Origin: Actinopolymorpha pittospori
GTDB taxonomy: Bacteria; Actinomycetota; Actinomycetes; Propionibacteriales; Actinopolymorphaceae
Length of the DNA stretch: 64,000 nt
Assembly (NCBI RefSeq): GCF_014873875.1
Contig: NZ_JADBEM010000001.1
Location: 6,324,001-6,388,000 of the forward strand
Reading direction: 5' to 3'
The notes below the pieces were generated by a model, which ran no database searches, was not told the DNA's origin, and saw only the letters and a program-made list of their open reading frames with translations. A program made the position numbers and the translations under genes. Below are positions 9,280 to 17,442 of this stretch, one piece after another. Every line of letters starts with the position of its first letter. Within the stretch, counting starts at the first letter, position 1.

Positions 9280-10626
9280 TCACAGGTCGAGAGTTGCGGC
9301 CGCTTCGTAGTACGCCTCGCTGTAGGTGGGGAACTGCGCGATTCCGTCGAGCAGCGCGTCGATCGGCAGCTGGGCTCGGATGGCCAGCGCCGCGGCGTGG
9401 ATCCACTCGCCCGACAGTGGCGACATCGCCCACGCCCCGACGAGAGTCCGTCGTTGACGATCGGCGATGAGCCGCAACGTTCCATGCGGGTCGGTCTCGT
9501 AGGTCCAGGGCCGGGAGATAGCGTCCCGCAGGTCGATCTGCGACGTCGCGACGTCAATGCCCTGGTGGCGGGCAGCCTCCGTGGTCAGCCCGACCGCGGC
9601 GATCTCGGGCTCTCCGAACACGACCCTGGGTATGCCCGTGTAGTCGGCGGCGTGCGGCTTGCCGAGGATGTTGTCGGCGACGACGCGCCCCTGGTAGAGC
9701 GCCGTGTGGGTGAAGAGGGCCACACCGGTGATGTCGCCGACGGCCCACAGGCCCGGGCCGACCCGGCAGTGCTGGTCCACCGGGACCTCACGGCGATGTC
9801 CGAGCTTCACACCGGCCGCCTCGAAGCCGAGGTCGGTGGTCAGGGTGCGCCCGGACGCGAGCAGAACCACGTCGACGCTCACGCTGCTGCCGTCGTCCAG
9901 TTCGACCACGGAGTCGGAGCCGTTGCGGCGGGCCCCGCGGGCCTGACAGTTGAGCCGAAGGTCGACACCGTCCGCGCGGATGTTGTCGCCGACGAGTTCA
10001 CCGAGTTCGGGGTCCTCCCGGCCCAGGAGTCGCGGTCCGCGTTGGACGATGGTGACCTGACTACCCATCCTGCGGAGGAAGGTGCCCATCTCGACGCCGA
10101 CTGCGCTGCCACCGATGATGAGCACCCGCTCAGGGATCTCCTTCAGGCTGGTGGCCTCCCGGTTGGTCCACACCGTGACGTCGTCGAGCCCTTCGACCTC
10201 GGGTCGGCCCTGACGGGATCCGGTGCCGAAGATGACGTCGTCACCGCTGATCTCGTCACCGTCGACGCTCACGCGGCCTGGGCCCACCATCCGGCCCTCG
10301 CCCTTGATGACGGTCGCGCCGCTCGCGCGGTAGCTCTCGACCTGGGCGGAGTCGTCGTGGTGACGGACGATGAAGTCCCGCCATTCACTCACCTTCGCCC
10401 AGTCCAGCCGGGGCTTGTCGACGCCGGCCGCCTGCGATGCTTCGGCCCGGGCCTCGACGGGCCGCAGCAGTGCCTTGGACGGCATGCACGCCCAGTAGGG
10501 GCACTCTCCGCCGATCAGTTCCTTCTCCACCACGGCGACGCGTTTGCCCGCCGCGATGAGCCTCTTGGCGACGGTCTCCCCGCCCGGACCCAGCCCGACC
10601 ACGATCGCATCGAAGTGCTCGCTCAT
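9280..10626 (-). CDS. Pyridine nucleotide-disulfide oxidoreductase family flavoprotein
   Basis: A 448-residue protein of the dihydrolipoamide dehydrogenase/mercuric reductase superfamily. It has the FAD motif GLGPGGETVA, a redox pair C42 and C47 in GGECPYWACMPSK, an NAD(P)-binding VLIIGGSAVGVEMG and the ATG-like GDITGVALF. The C-terminal dimerisation segment reads FPTYSEAYYEAA; the usual HPTxxE has lost its catalytic histidine (F in its place) but keeps the glutamate. It may reduce a different disulfide or a quinone. It sits upstream of the NDH-2-like gene on the same strand. The start ATG lies at 10624-10626. Confidence 0.85.
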   Translation of the reverse strand: MSEHFDAIVVGLGPGGETVAKRLIAAGKRVAVVEKELIGGECPYWACMPSKALLRPVEARAEASQAAGVDKPRLDWAKVSEWRDFIVRHHDDSAQVESYRASGATVIKGEGRMVGPGRVSVDGDEISGDDVIFGTGSRQGRPEVEGLDDVTVWTNREATSLKEIPERVLIIGGSAVGVEMGTFLRRMGSQVTIVQRGPRLLGREDPELGELVGDNIRADGVDLRLNCQARGARRNGSDSVVELDDGSSVSVDVVLLASGRTLTTDLGFEAAGVKLGHRREVPVDQHCRVGPGLWAVGDITGVALFTHTALYQGRVVADNILGKPHAADYTGIPRVVFGEPEIAAVGLTTEAARHQGIDVATSQIDLRDAISRPWTYETDPHGTLRLIADRQRRTLVGAWAMSPLSGEWIHAAALAIRAQLPIDALLDGIAQFPTYSEAYYEAAATLDL

Positions 10627-10822
10627 GACCACCTGATACCCGTCCGTACCCGAGCCATGTGCGAGCCGCGTCCGGGCCAGGTCCCGCTCGAGAAGCCTTC
10701 GGGGTCGCGCCCGCTCCCGGCATACCGCGCAGAACCCTCCGGAGCGCGGCCGGACTGGCCGTCGGTTCGGCCGGCTCACCTGCCGGAAGCCCGTTTGGTC
10801 TCCCCGAGATCGCGTGCTCTTA

Positions 10823-10843
10823 TTGAGCACTCAAAGTACTTTG
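10823..10843. promoter_or_regulatory. Overlapping palindromes upstream of the MEDS-HATPase gene
   Basis: TTGAGCACTCAA (10823-10834) and the perfect 12-bp palindrome CAAAGTACTTTG (10832-10843) overlap. They lie 28 bases before the start of the gene at 10872, in an AT-rich patch of otherwise GC-rich DNA. This is the form of a dimeric repressor or activator site. The regulator is unknown. Confidence 0.4.
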
Positions 10844-10871
10844 CGGTTGGCTGGGAACTTTGGACGAGACG

Positions 10872-11825
10872 ATGGGCAAGGGCGGGGGGTCTCTTGTACA
10901 CGAGGCTCTTCTCTACTCCGACCTGCCCGCATTCGTGCAGGGAGCGCTTCCCTTCGTGCTCGACGGCGTACGCCATGGCGAGCCGGTGCTGGTCGCGGAG
11001 ACTCCTGACAAGATCGAGGTGCTGCACGGTTACCTCTCCGACGTGGACGCGCCACGGGTCACGTTCGTCGACTCCACCGCGGAGGCGAAGAACCCGAACC
11101 GCGTCATACCGGACCTGATCTGCCCGTTTCTCGCCAAGCACCCCCATCGGCACGTCCGGATCATCTGTGAGTGGGTCTGGCCGGAGCGGTCCAGGGCGGC
11201 CAAGCTCACGGCGATCCAGAACGAAGCGCTCACCAACGTCGTCGACTTCCTCCCCGCGACGACGATGATGTGTCCGTACGACATCTCCTCCCTGGACCCC
11301 GCCGACATCGTCTCTGCCCTGCGCTGTCATCCGACCGCTGTCACCGGGGGTGGGGCGCCGTGGACCAGCCACGCCTTCGCCGATCCGCTCACCGTCGCCA
11401 GTACGTGTCTCGAGCCGTTCCCCGAGCCGGTCGCCGACTACCTCACCGAGATCGTGATCTACCACGGGACGAACGTTCCTTTGCTGCTCGCGTTCGTGGC
11501 CGGGCACGCCGCCCACAACCGGATGACGCGGCGACGTCAGGAGGAGTTGGAGGAGGCGATCACCGAGATCGCGGACAACGCCCTCAGACATGCCGAGGGG
11601 CCCAGTACGGTCCGGCTGTGGGCGCAGGACGGCGCCATCATCTGCGAGGTGCGCGACCGGGGACACGTCGACGACCCGCTGATCGGACGGCGGCCCGCCG
11701 ACCCGGACGCCGAGCACGGCCACGGTCTGCTCCGCGTCAACGCACTCTGCGACCTCGTCCAGATCAGCCCGCAGTCGAGCGGGACGACGATCCGCCTGCA
11801 CATGCAGGTCAACCCGCCGGCCTGA
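10872..11825 (+). CDS. MEDS-domain protein with HATPase (anti-sigma factor-like kinase)
   Basis: A 317-residue cytoplasmic regulator. Residues ~1-170 form a MEDS (DcmR sensory) domain, recognisable from HEALLYSDLPAFVQGALPFV and EPVLVAETPDKIEVL. The C-terminus is a GHKL ATPase domain with an intact N-box (EIADNALRHAEG) and G-boxes (CEVRDRGH, HGHGLLRVN). Actinobacteria use this pairing in RsbW-like switches that phosphorylate anti-anti-sigma factors. No sigma factor or STAS protein is adjacent, so the partner lies elsewhere. ATG 10872 is chosen; a TTG at 10860 is an in-frame alternative. The gene is divergent from the flavoprotein gene and follows the palindromes at 10823-10843. Confidence 0.85.
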   Translation: MGKGGGSLVHEALLYSDLPAFVQGALPFVLDGVRHGEPVLVAETPDKIEVLHGYLSDVDAPRVTFVDSTAEAKNPNRVIPDLICPFLAKHPHRHVRIICEWVWPERSRAAKLTAIQNEALTNVVDFLPATTMMCPYDISSLDPADIVSALRCHPTAVTGGGAPWTSHAFADPLTVASTCLEPFPEPVADYLTEIVIYHGTNVPLLLAFVAGHAAHNRMTRRRQEELEEAITEIADNALRHAEGPSTVRLWAQDGAIICEVRDRGHVDDPLIGRRPADPDAEHGHGLLRVNALCDLVQISPQSSGTTIRLHMQVNPPA

Positions 11826-11845
11826 GAGTTCGGGTCGCCCGGGTG

Positions 11846-12922
11846 TCAGCCCGCGGGGTAGGCGCGCGTCTCGTTCGCCTTCACGGCCGCCCAGACCGTC
11901 TGCCCCGAGGCCAGTTCCAGCTGGGCCGCGGCGGCGGGTGTGATGTCGGCGGCGGCGACGACGGGACCGTCGAGTTGGACGCGCAGGTTGTCGCCGTGGC
12001 GCTGGATGCCGGTGATGGTGGCCGCCCAGGTGTTACGGGGACTGCCGTCGGGGCGCTTCGGGTGCAGCGCCACCGCCGAGGGCCGGAAGGCGACGAAGGT
12101 GTCACCGTGTACTCGGTCGGCGACTGTCAGGCTGAGTTCCTCCGAGATCCGGACGAGCTGGCCGTCGGCCTGGCCGCGGTAGAGGTTGAGCCCGACGAGG
12201 CGCGCGACGTAGTCGGTGCGCGGCTGCGCGGTGATGGTGGCGGCGTCGCCGTCCTGCACCATCCTGCCGTCCTCGATGATGACGAGTCGGTCCGCGAGGA
12301 CGAGGGCGTCCAGCGGGTCGTGGGTGACGAGCAGGGTCGCTCCCGGGTGGTCGGCGAGATGCCGGTGGAGCTCGGCACGGGTGTCCAACCGGGTTCGGGC
12401 GTCAAGAGCCGCGAGCGGCTCGTCGAGGAGCAGCAACGCGGGGTTGACGGCGAGGGCACGGGCGAGGGCGACGCGTTGGGCCTGGCCCCCGGACAGGTGC
12501 CGGGGCTTGGCCTTGGCGTGCTCGGCGAGTCCGACGCGGGCGAGCAGTGCGCTCGCCTCCTTGCGGGCGTGGCGCCGGTCGAGACCATGCCGGCGTAGTC
12601 CGAATGCCACGTTGTCGAGGGCGCTCAGATGGGGGAACAGCAGATAGTCCTGGAAGACGACGCCGATCGGGCGTCGTTCGGTGGGCGTTCTGAGCCGCTT
12701 CTCGGGCCGGTCGAGTTCCTGACCGTCCAGCTGGACGTGCCCTGCGGTGAGCGGCTGCAGGCCGGCGAGGGCGCGCAACGCGGTCGTCTTCCCGGCGCCG
12801 TTCGGTCCGAGAAGTGCGACGACCTCACCCGCCGCGATGCGGAGCGTGAGGTCGAGCCGGAAGGTGCCGCGTTCGATACCCAGGTGGGCGTCGAGCATCG
12901 TGGTGGCCTCGGCGGCGTTCAT
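11846..12922 (-). CDS. modC: Molybdate ABC transporter ATP-binding protein
   Basis: A 358-residue ATPase. Walker A is GPNGAGKT (39-46), the Q-loop lies in VVFQDYLLFPHLS, the signature LSGGQAQR is at 143-150 and Walker B LLLLDEP follows. The last ~120 residues form a TOBE-like molybdate-binding domain. Its ATG overlaps the modB stop by four bases (ATGA). It would energise import of molybdate through ModB at the cytoplasmic membrane. Confidence 0.92.
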   Translation of the reverse strand: MNAAEATTMLDAHLGIERGTFRLDLTLRIAAGEVVALLGPNGAGKTTALRALAGLQPLTAGHVQLDGQELDRPEKRLRTPTERRPIGVVFQDYLLFPHLSALDNVAFGLRRHGLDRRHARKEASALLARVGLAEHAKAKPRHLSGGQAQRVALARALAVNPALLLLDEPLAALDARTRLDTRAELHRHLADHPGATLLVTHDPLDALVLADRLVIIEDGRMVQDGDAATITAQPRTDYVARLVGLNLYRGQADGQLVRISEELSLTVADRVHGDTFVAFRPSAVALHPKRPDGSPRNTWAATITGIQRHGDNLRVQLDGPVVAAADITPAAAAQLELASGQTVWAAVKANETRAYPAG

Positions 12923-13769
12923 GGGCTGGTGATCCAGCGGTCGCGCAGGCTGGCGAGGATCGCCACGGACACGACGAGCAGGATGAGGCTGAGCACGATC
13001 GCGGCCTGCAGGTCGGTCTCCAGTGCGAGGTAGACCGCGAGGGGCATGGTCTGCGTACGGCCAGGATAGTTACCAGCGAAGGTGATGGTGGCTCCGAACT
13101 CGCCCAGTGCGCGGGCCCAGCACAACCGCCACCGGCCGCGATCCCGGGGGCCACCAGCGGGAGTGTCACGCGGGTGAAGGTGGTCCAGCGCCCGGCGCCG
13201 AGGGTGGCGGCGGCTTCCTCGTAACGGGTGTCGGCGCCGCGCAGGGCACCCTCCACCGCGATCACGAGGAACGGCATCGCGACGAACGCCTCGGCGAGCA
13301 CCACGCCGGCGGTGGTGAAGGGGAGGGTGATGCCGAACGTGGAGTCGAGCCAGGAGCCCACCAGCCCCCTACGGCCGAAGACGAGCAGGAGCGCCACTCC
13401 GCCGACGACGGGCGGGAGGACGAGGGGAACGGTGACGAGGGCACGGACGATGCGTCGCCCGGGAAAGTCGACGCGGGCCAGTAGCCACGCGAGGGGTACG
13501 CCCAGCGCGAGGCAGAGCAGGGTCGCGAGGGTCGCGCACAGCAGGGACAGGCGCAGTGCGGTGAGCACCGCGGGTTCGGCGAGTCGGCTCGGCAGGGTGG
13601 TCCATGGTGCTCCGACCACCAGGCCGATCAGTGGGAGTACGAGGAAGGCCATCCCGAGGGCGGCCAGGAGGAGGAGTGCGATCGGAACCTGTCCGGCGCG
13701 CGCCCGGCGGCGGAGCGGCGCGGGGTTGCGCGACCGCTCCGCCGTGTCCGGCTCGTCGACGAGAGACAC
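12919..13769 (-). pseudogene. modB: Molybdate ABC transporter permease, frameshifted
   Basis: The sequence encodes a ModB-type permease in two frames. From GTG 13769 it reads through several membrane helices to the EAA-type region (EEAAATLGAGRWTTFTRVTL, then PLVAPGIAAG). A missing base near 13125-13135 then shifts the frame. The other frame continues correctly as LCWARALGEFGATITFAG and ends in LRDRWITSP at 12919, overlapping modC. Restoring one base would give a 283-residue protein of normal size. With modA, modC and the regulator intact, an assembly error or a very recent mutation is as likely as true loss of the gene. Confidence 0.85.
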
Positions 13770-13772
13770 CGA

Positions 13773-14597
13773 CTACGGCGCCTGGAAGCCGGCCTGGGTG
13801 AGGGCGCTCTCGCCCTTCTGGGACAACACGTAGTCGATGAACGCCTGGCCACCGGCCTTGTTGGGGGCGTCCTTCAGGACGACGATGGGGTAGTCGTTGA
13901 TGGCGTCCGCTGACTCCGGAAACTCCACCCCGTCGACGTCGGAGGCGGCCGACTTGACGTCGGTGCGGTAGACCAGCGCCGCGTCGACCTCGCCCAGCTT
14001 CACCTTCGACAAGGCGCTCTTGACGTCCTGCTCGAGAGTCACCGGCGTGACCTTGACGTCGGCCGCGGACAGGGCCTTCTGGGCGGCTGCGCCACAGGGC
14101 ACCTGCTCCGCGCACAACGCGACCTTCACGCCCGGCTTGGTCAGGTCGGAGAGCCCCGTGACCCCCGCGGGGTTGTTCTTGGGTACCGCGATGACGAGCT
14201 GGTTCTTCACGAAGGTGGTCGGCGTGCCGTCGGCGTTGCCCTCGTCGGTGACCGTCTTCATGTTCGCCGGCGCGGCGGAGGCGAACACGTCCGCGGGTGC
14301 GCCCTGGTTGATCTGGGTGGCGAGGGCGGAGCTTCCGGCGAAGTTGAACGTCACCTTCGATCCGGGGTTGGCCGCCTCGAACTCCTTGCCGATCTTCTCA
14401 AAGGATTCGGTGAGGGAGGCGGCGGCGAACACGGTGACCGTCCCGGTCACCTTGGCGCTGCTCGGGGACGGGCTTGCCGTGGTTTCGGCGGTAGGGGTGG
14501 CGGAGGTGTCCGGGCTGTCACCGCCGCAACCAGACAGGCCCACCAGGGCGAGGGTGGTCAGCCCGACCGGGGCTGCGCGGATCCAACGGGCTCTCAC
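13773..14597 (-). CDS. modA: Molybdate ABC transporter substrate-binding lipoprotein
   Basis: A 274-residue lipoprotein. A signal peptide ends in the lipobox LSGC (VGLSGCGG), followed by a Ser/Thr/Ala-rich linker. The ModA core opens with GTVTVFAAASLTESFEKIG, then FNFAGSSALATQI and GAPADVFASA, the residues that cradle the oxyanion. The start is GTG 14597, behind GGAAGGACC. Its GTGA overlaps the stop of the upstream HTH-TOBE gene, so translation is coupled. It captures molybdate or tungstate outside the membrane for ModB and ModC. Confidence 0.93.
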   Translation of the reverse strand: MRARWIRAAPVGLTTLALVGLSGCGGDSPDTSATPTAETTASPSPSSAKVTGTVTVFAAASLTESFEKIGKEFEAANPGSKVTFNFAGSSALATQINQGAPADVFASAAPANMKTVTDEGNADGTPTTFVKNQLVIAVPKNNPAGVTGLSDLTKPGVKVALCAEQVPCGAAAQKALSAADVKVTPVTLEQDVKSALSKVKLGEVDAALVYRTDVKSAASDVDGVEFPESADAINDYPIVVLKDAPNKAGGQAFIDYVLSQKGESALTQAGFQAP

Positions 14598-15016
14598 GAG
14601 CTGGTCCTTCCTTTGTTGGCAGCGGTCGGTGTGGAGCGCTCCACGACGACCGTGGTCGACTTGATCACGGCGACGGCCACTGAACCGACCTGCAGGTCGA
14701 GTTCGTCGACCGCCTCCCGGCTCATCAGTGAGACCACACGGAACGGGCCGGCCTGGATGTCGACCTGCGCCATCACGGTGTCTTTGGCGACGGCTGTGAC
14801 GATGCCGCGCAGTCGGTTGCGTGCCGAGGAGATGTCGGATCGCTCGTGCTCGCTCGCCTGCGTCCGCGCGAACGCCGCGAGGTCGACGCCCTCGATCACC
14901 CGATGCCCGTGCTCGTCCCGAGCGGCGGTGAGACGCCCCGCGTCGACCCAACGACGGACGGTGTCGGGGCTCACTCCCAGCAGTTCGGCGGCCTCACTGA
15001 TCCGGAACAGCGTCAC
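14594..15016 (-). CDS. HTH-TOBE molybdopterin-binding regulator
   Basis: A 140-residue protein. The N-terminal MerR/excisionase-type helix-turn-helix (FRISEAAELLGVSPDTVRRW) is followed by a Mop/TOBE domain (ARNRLRGIVTAVAKDTVMAQ onward to VAVAVIKSTTVVVE). TOBE domains bind molybdate, so this is probably a molybdate-responsive regulator or storage protein for the operon it heads. It starts with GTG 15016 and overlaps modA by four bases. It is the actinobacterial counterpart of ModE in role but not in architecture. Confidence 0.85.
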   Translation of the reverse strand: MTLFRISEAAELLGVSPDTVRRWVDAGRLTAARDEHGHRVIEGVDLAAFARTQASEHERSDISSARNRLRGIVTAVAKDTVMAQVDIQAGPFRVVSLMSREAVDELDLQVGSVAVAVIKSTTVVVERSTPTAANKGRTSS

Positions 15017-15081
15017 GCCGACACCCTAGCGAGCGGTGTCGCAGCTGCGAGGGCGAACTACCGTGCAGCCTTGTATTTCCC

Positions 15082-15090
15082 AGGAGGTGA
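15082..15090 (+). promoter_or_regulatory. Near-perfect Shine-Dalgarno deciding the start at 15096
   Basis: AGGAGGTGA matches nine bases of the 16S rRNA 3' end and stands five bases before ATG 15096. It fixes that ATG as the start rather than the in-frame GTG at 15036, and predicts strong initiation. Confidence 0.8.
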
Positions 15091-15095
15091 TACCT

Positions 15096-16184
15096 ATGGA
15101 AGCCTCGCATCTGCATGATGTGTGCATGGCTGGTGACGTAGCGCCAGTGTCGGTCTGGCCCGCGACGACCGACGAACAGGAAGACCGGTGGGCTGAGGTT
15201 CTGGACTGCCTGGCCGGCACCGTGCCGCCGGGTCGGGTGAGCGTGGTGGTGGACGGCGCCGAGGGGCGCACGAGGCTGCTCGCCGACCGGCTCGCGGCCA
15301 CCGTGCGCGGCACCGGGCGCCCGTGTGTCCGCCTGGCCGAGGACGCGCCGGCGACCGCGGACGGGTGGTCGGCGGAGCACACCGCGCAGACCGTCGCGAT
15401 CGCCGACGGAGCGCACTGGCGGGCGGCACCACCGGGCGGCCGATGCGATCTGCTGGTCTGGTTGCGTCCTTCGCCCGGTGACGACCTGTCCCGCGGCGAC
15501 CACGGACACGACGCGGACGTCGTAGTGGACCTGCAGGACCCGAACTGGCCGGTGATTCGCCATCTGGCGCCTCACCTGGCCGGCCATGATCGCTGGTACG
15601 TCGCGGAGAACCGCGCCTTCTTCGCGGCGCGCGCGGCTACGTGGGACACGAAGTTCGGCGACAACATGCCCGCCTACGCGGCGGCGGTCGTCGAAGCGGA
15701 CCTGCCGTACGGCGGTGTCGTCGTCGACGTCGGTTGTGGCACCGGCCGCGCGCTACCCGCGCTCCGCGAGGCGGTCGGGTCAGAGGGCAGTGTGATCGGC
15801 CTGGATCTCACGCCGCAGATGCTCGCCGTCGCAAAGAGCTACGGCCGTGCTCGACAGGCCGCGCTGGTGCTCGCGGACGCACGACGGCTGCCGCTCCCGG
15901 ACGGGGCCGCCGACGCGGTCTTCGCGGCCGGGCTCCTCATGCACCTGCCCTCCACCGAGACGGGGCTGGCCGAACTCGCGCGGGTGACGCGTTCCGGTGG
16001 CAGGTTGGTGCTCTTCCATCCCTCCGGACGGGCCGCGCTCGCCGCCCGGCACGGCCGTACCCTCCGGCCCGACGACGCGCTCGCCGAAGGTCCCCTGCGC
16101 CGCTCGATGGCCGTCGTGGGGTGGGAGCTCGAAACCTATGACGACCCGCCCGAACGCTTCTTCGCCGTCGCCAGCAGGAGGTAG
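15096..16184 (+). CDS. Uridine-kinase-like domain fused to SAM-dependent methyltransferase
   Basis: A 362-residue two-domain protein. Residues ~20-160 resemble a uridine/nucleoside kinase: VSVVVDGAEGRTRLLADRLA stands where the P-loop should be, and DADVVVDLQDPNWPVIRHL matches the family's C-terminal motif. The P-loop lysine is gone (GRT in place of GKT), so phosphate transfer is unlikely. Residues ~170-362 are a class I methyltransferase, with motif I VVVDVGCGTGRALPAL and IGLDLTPQMLAVA. The joining segment AFFAARAATWDTKFGDNMPAY is typical of the methyltransferase side. The substrate is unknown. The gene is divergent from the molybdate operon. Confidence 0.8.
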   Translation: MEASHLHDVCMAGDVAPVSVWPATTDEQEDRWAEVLDCLAGTVPPGRVSVVVDGAEGRTRLLADRLAATVRGTGRPCVRLAEDAPATADGWSAEHTAQTVAIADGAHWRAAPPGGRCDLLVWLRPSPGDDLSRGDHGHDADVVVDLQDPNWPVIRHLAPHLAGHDRWYVAENRAFFAARAATWDTKFGDNMPAYAAAVVEADLPYGGVVVDVGCGTGRALPALREAVGSEGSVIGLDLTPQMLAVAKSYGRARQAALVLADARRLPLPDGAADAVFAAGLLMHLPSTETGLAELARVTRSGGRLVLFHPSGRAALAARHGRTLRPDDALAEGPLRRSMAVVGWELETYDDPPERFFAVASRR

Positions 16185-16215
16185 CGGTCCGGCTTCGGGG
16201 GCCACGACAGCGAAA

Positions 16216-16254
16216 GGGCGGTTCAGGTAGGAGAAACGCCTACCCGAACCGCCC
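16216..16254. terminator. Bidirectional hairpin terminator
   Basis: GGGCGGTTCAGGTAGG pairs with CCTACCCGAACCGCCC, with one mismatch, across a seven-base loop between two convergent genes. On the reverse strand it is followed by TTTCG, so it probably ends the Rpf-LysM-M23 transcript and may serve both sides. Confidence 0.75.
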
Positions 16255-16277
16255 CGGTGTGGGGGAGTCTCACCCGC

Positions 16278-17423
16278 TCAGGGCTTGAGCCCCTTGGCGG
16301 TCAGCCAGGTGAACGGGTCGACCGAGTCGTCGAGGCCGCCACCGTGCGGGCGCACCTCGAGGTGCACGTGCGGTCCGGTGGCGTTGCCGGTCGCACCGAC
16401 GTACCCGATCACGGTGCCCGCGTCGACCGAACCGGAGGTGCGGGCGAAGCGCGACATGTGGCCGTACAGCGTGACCGTGCCGTCAGCGTGGCGGACCTCG
16501 ATCCGGTTGCCGTAGGCACCGTCCCAACCAGCGGCGATGATCTCGCCCGCTCCGACCGCGTGGATCGGCGTGCCGGTGGGCGCCGCGAAGTCCAGGCCGT
16601 GGTGGGACGAGCCCCAGTGGCTGCCGCTCTGCGCGAACCGAGCGGTGAGGTGGTACGACTCGAGCGGGAGGACCCAGCCCTTCGCGGTGGTCGCCTTGGC
16701 CGGCGCCGCCTTGGTGCTCGCCGGCGCGCTCTTCGCCTTGGGCGCCGCCTTGGTGGCAGTGGCCGCACCCTCCAGCCGCAGCTTCTGGTCCGGCAGGATC
16801 AGGTTCGGGTCGCTGCCGATGACCGCGTGGTTGACCTTCCACAGTCCCTGCCAGCCGCCGTCGACCTGGTGCGCGGTCGCGATCTTGGCCAGGGTGTCGC
16901 CTGCGGCGACGGTGTAGGCCGTACCGGGCGCCAGCTTGCGTGCCGGTGCGCCCTTGGGCGCCGTCGCCTTGCCGGTGTCAGCGACCTTGGTGGTCTTCGC
17001 GATGGCCGGTGCGGCGCCCGCGTCTCCGGCCTTGTCGGCCTCGCCGAGGCCGAGCTTCGCCGAGCACGTCGGCCACGCGCCCCAGCCCTGCTCCGAGAGG
17101 ACCTTCTCCGCCGTCGCGATCTGCTGGGCCTTGGTGGCGAGGTCGGCGCGAGCGGCGTACTGCGTGCCGCCGAACTCCCGCCAGGTCGAGGCGGTGAACT
17201 GCAGACCGCCATAGAAACTGTTGCCGGTGTTGATGCTCCAGTCGCCGCTGCTCTCACACTGGGCGAGCTTGGTCCAGGTGTCGACGGTGGCGGCGTGGGC
17301 CGGGCTGGTGAGCCCGATGGCAGGAACGATCACTGCCGCACCCGTCAGTGCCGCTGTCGTGCCGACCTTCTTCGCGGTACGGCGGGATCGACCCACCCCG
17401 CGGTGCTTTCCCTTGTAGGGCAT
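16278..17423 (-). CDS. Secreted Rpf-LysM-M23 cell-wall hydrolase
   Basis: A 381-residue exported protein. A Lys/Arg-rich signal peptide ends around PAHAA (residue 45). Next comes a resuscitation-promoting-factor transglycosylase domain (~48-125) with catalytic E57 in AQCESSG. A LysM domain follows (~168-217, YTVAAGDTLAKIA), then an Ala/Lys/Thr-rich linker. The C-terminus is an M23 endopeptidase with H274..D278 in HHGLDF and H352-x-H354 in GPHVHLEV. Combining glycan- and peptide-cleaving domains suggests a role in cell-wall remodelling or exit from dormancy. The start is ATG 17423 behind GAGAGGGAA. The c-di-AMP riboswitch lies in its leader. Confidence 0.92.
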   Translation of the reverse strand: MPYKGKHRGVGRSRRTAKKVGTTAALTGAAVIVPAIGLTSPAHAATVDTWTKLAQCESSGDWSINTGNSFYGGLQFTASTWREFGGTQYAARADLATKAQQIATAEKVLSEQGWGAWPTCSAKLGLGEADKAGDAGAAPAIAKTTKVADTGKATAPKGAPARKLAPGTAYTVAAGDTLAKIATAHQVDGGWQGLWKVNHAVIGSDPNLILPDQKLRLEGAATATKAAPKAKSAPASTKAAPAKATTAKGWVLPLESYHLTARFAQSGSHWGSSHHGLDFAAPTGTPIHAVGAGEIIAAGWDGAYGNRIEVRHADGTVTLYGHMSRFARTSGSVDAGTVIGYVGATGNATGPHVHLEVRPHGGGLDDSVDPFTWLTAKGLKP

Positions 17424-17442
17424 GCTGATCCGTTCCCTCTCG

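Noticed and set aside
13120..13140. Programmed ribosomal frameshift in modB
   Set aside because: No slippery run, downstream structure or internal Shine-Dalgarno is evident, and ModB is not known to use frameshifting.
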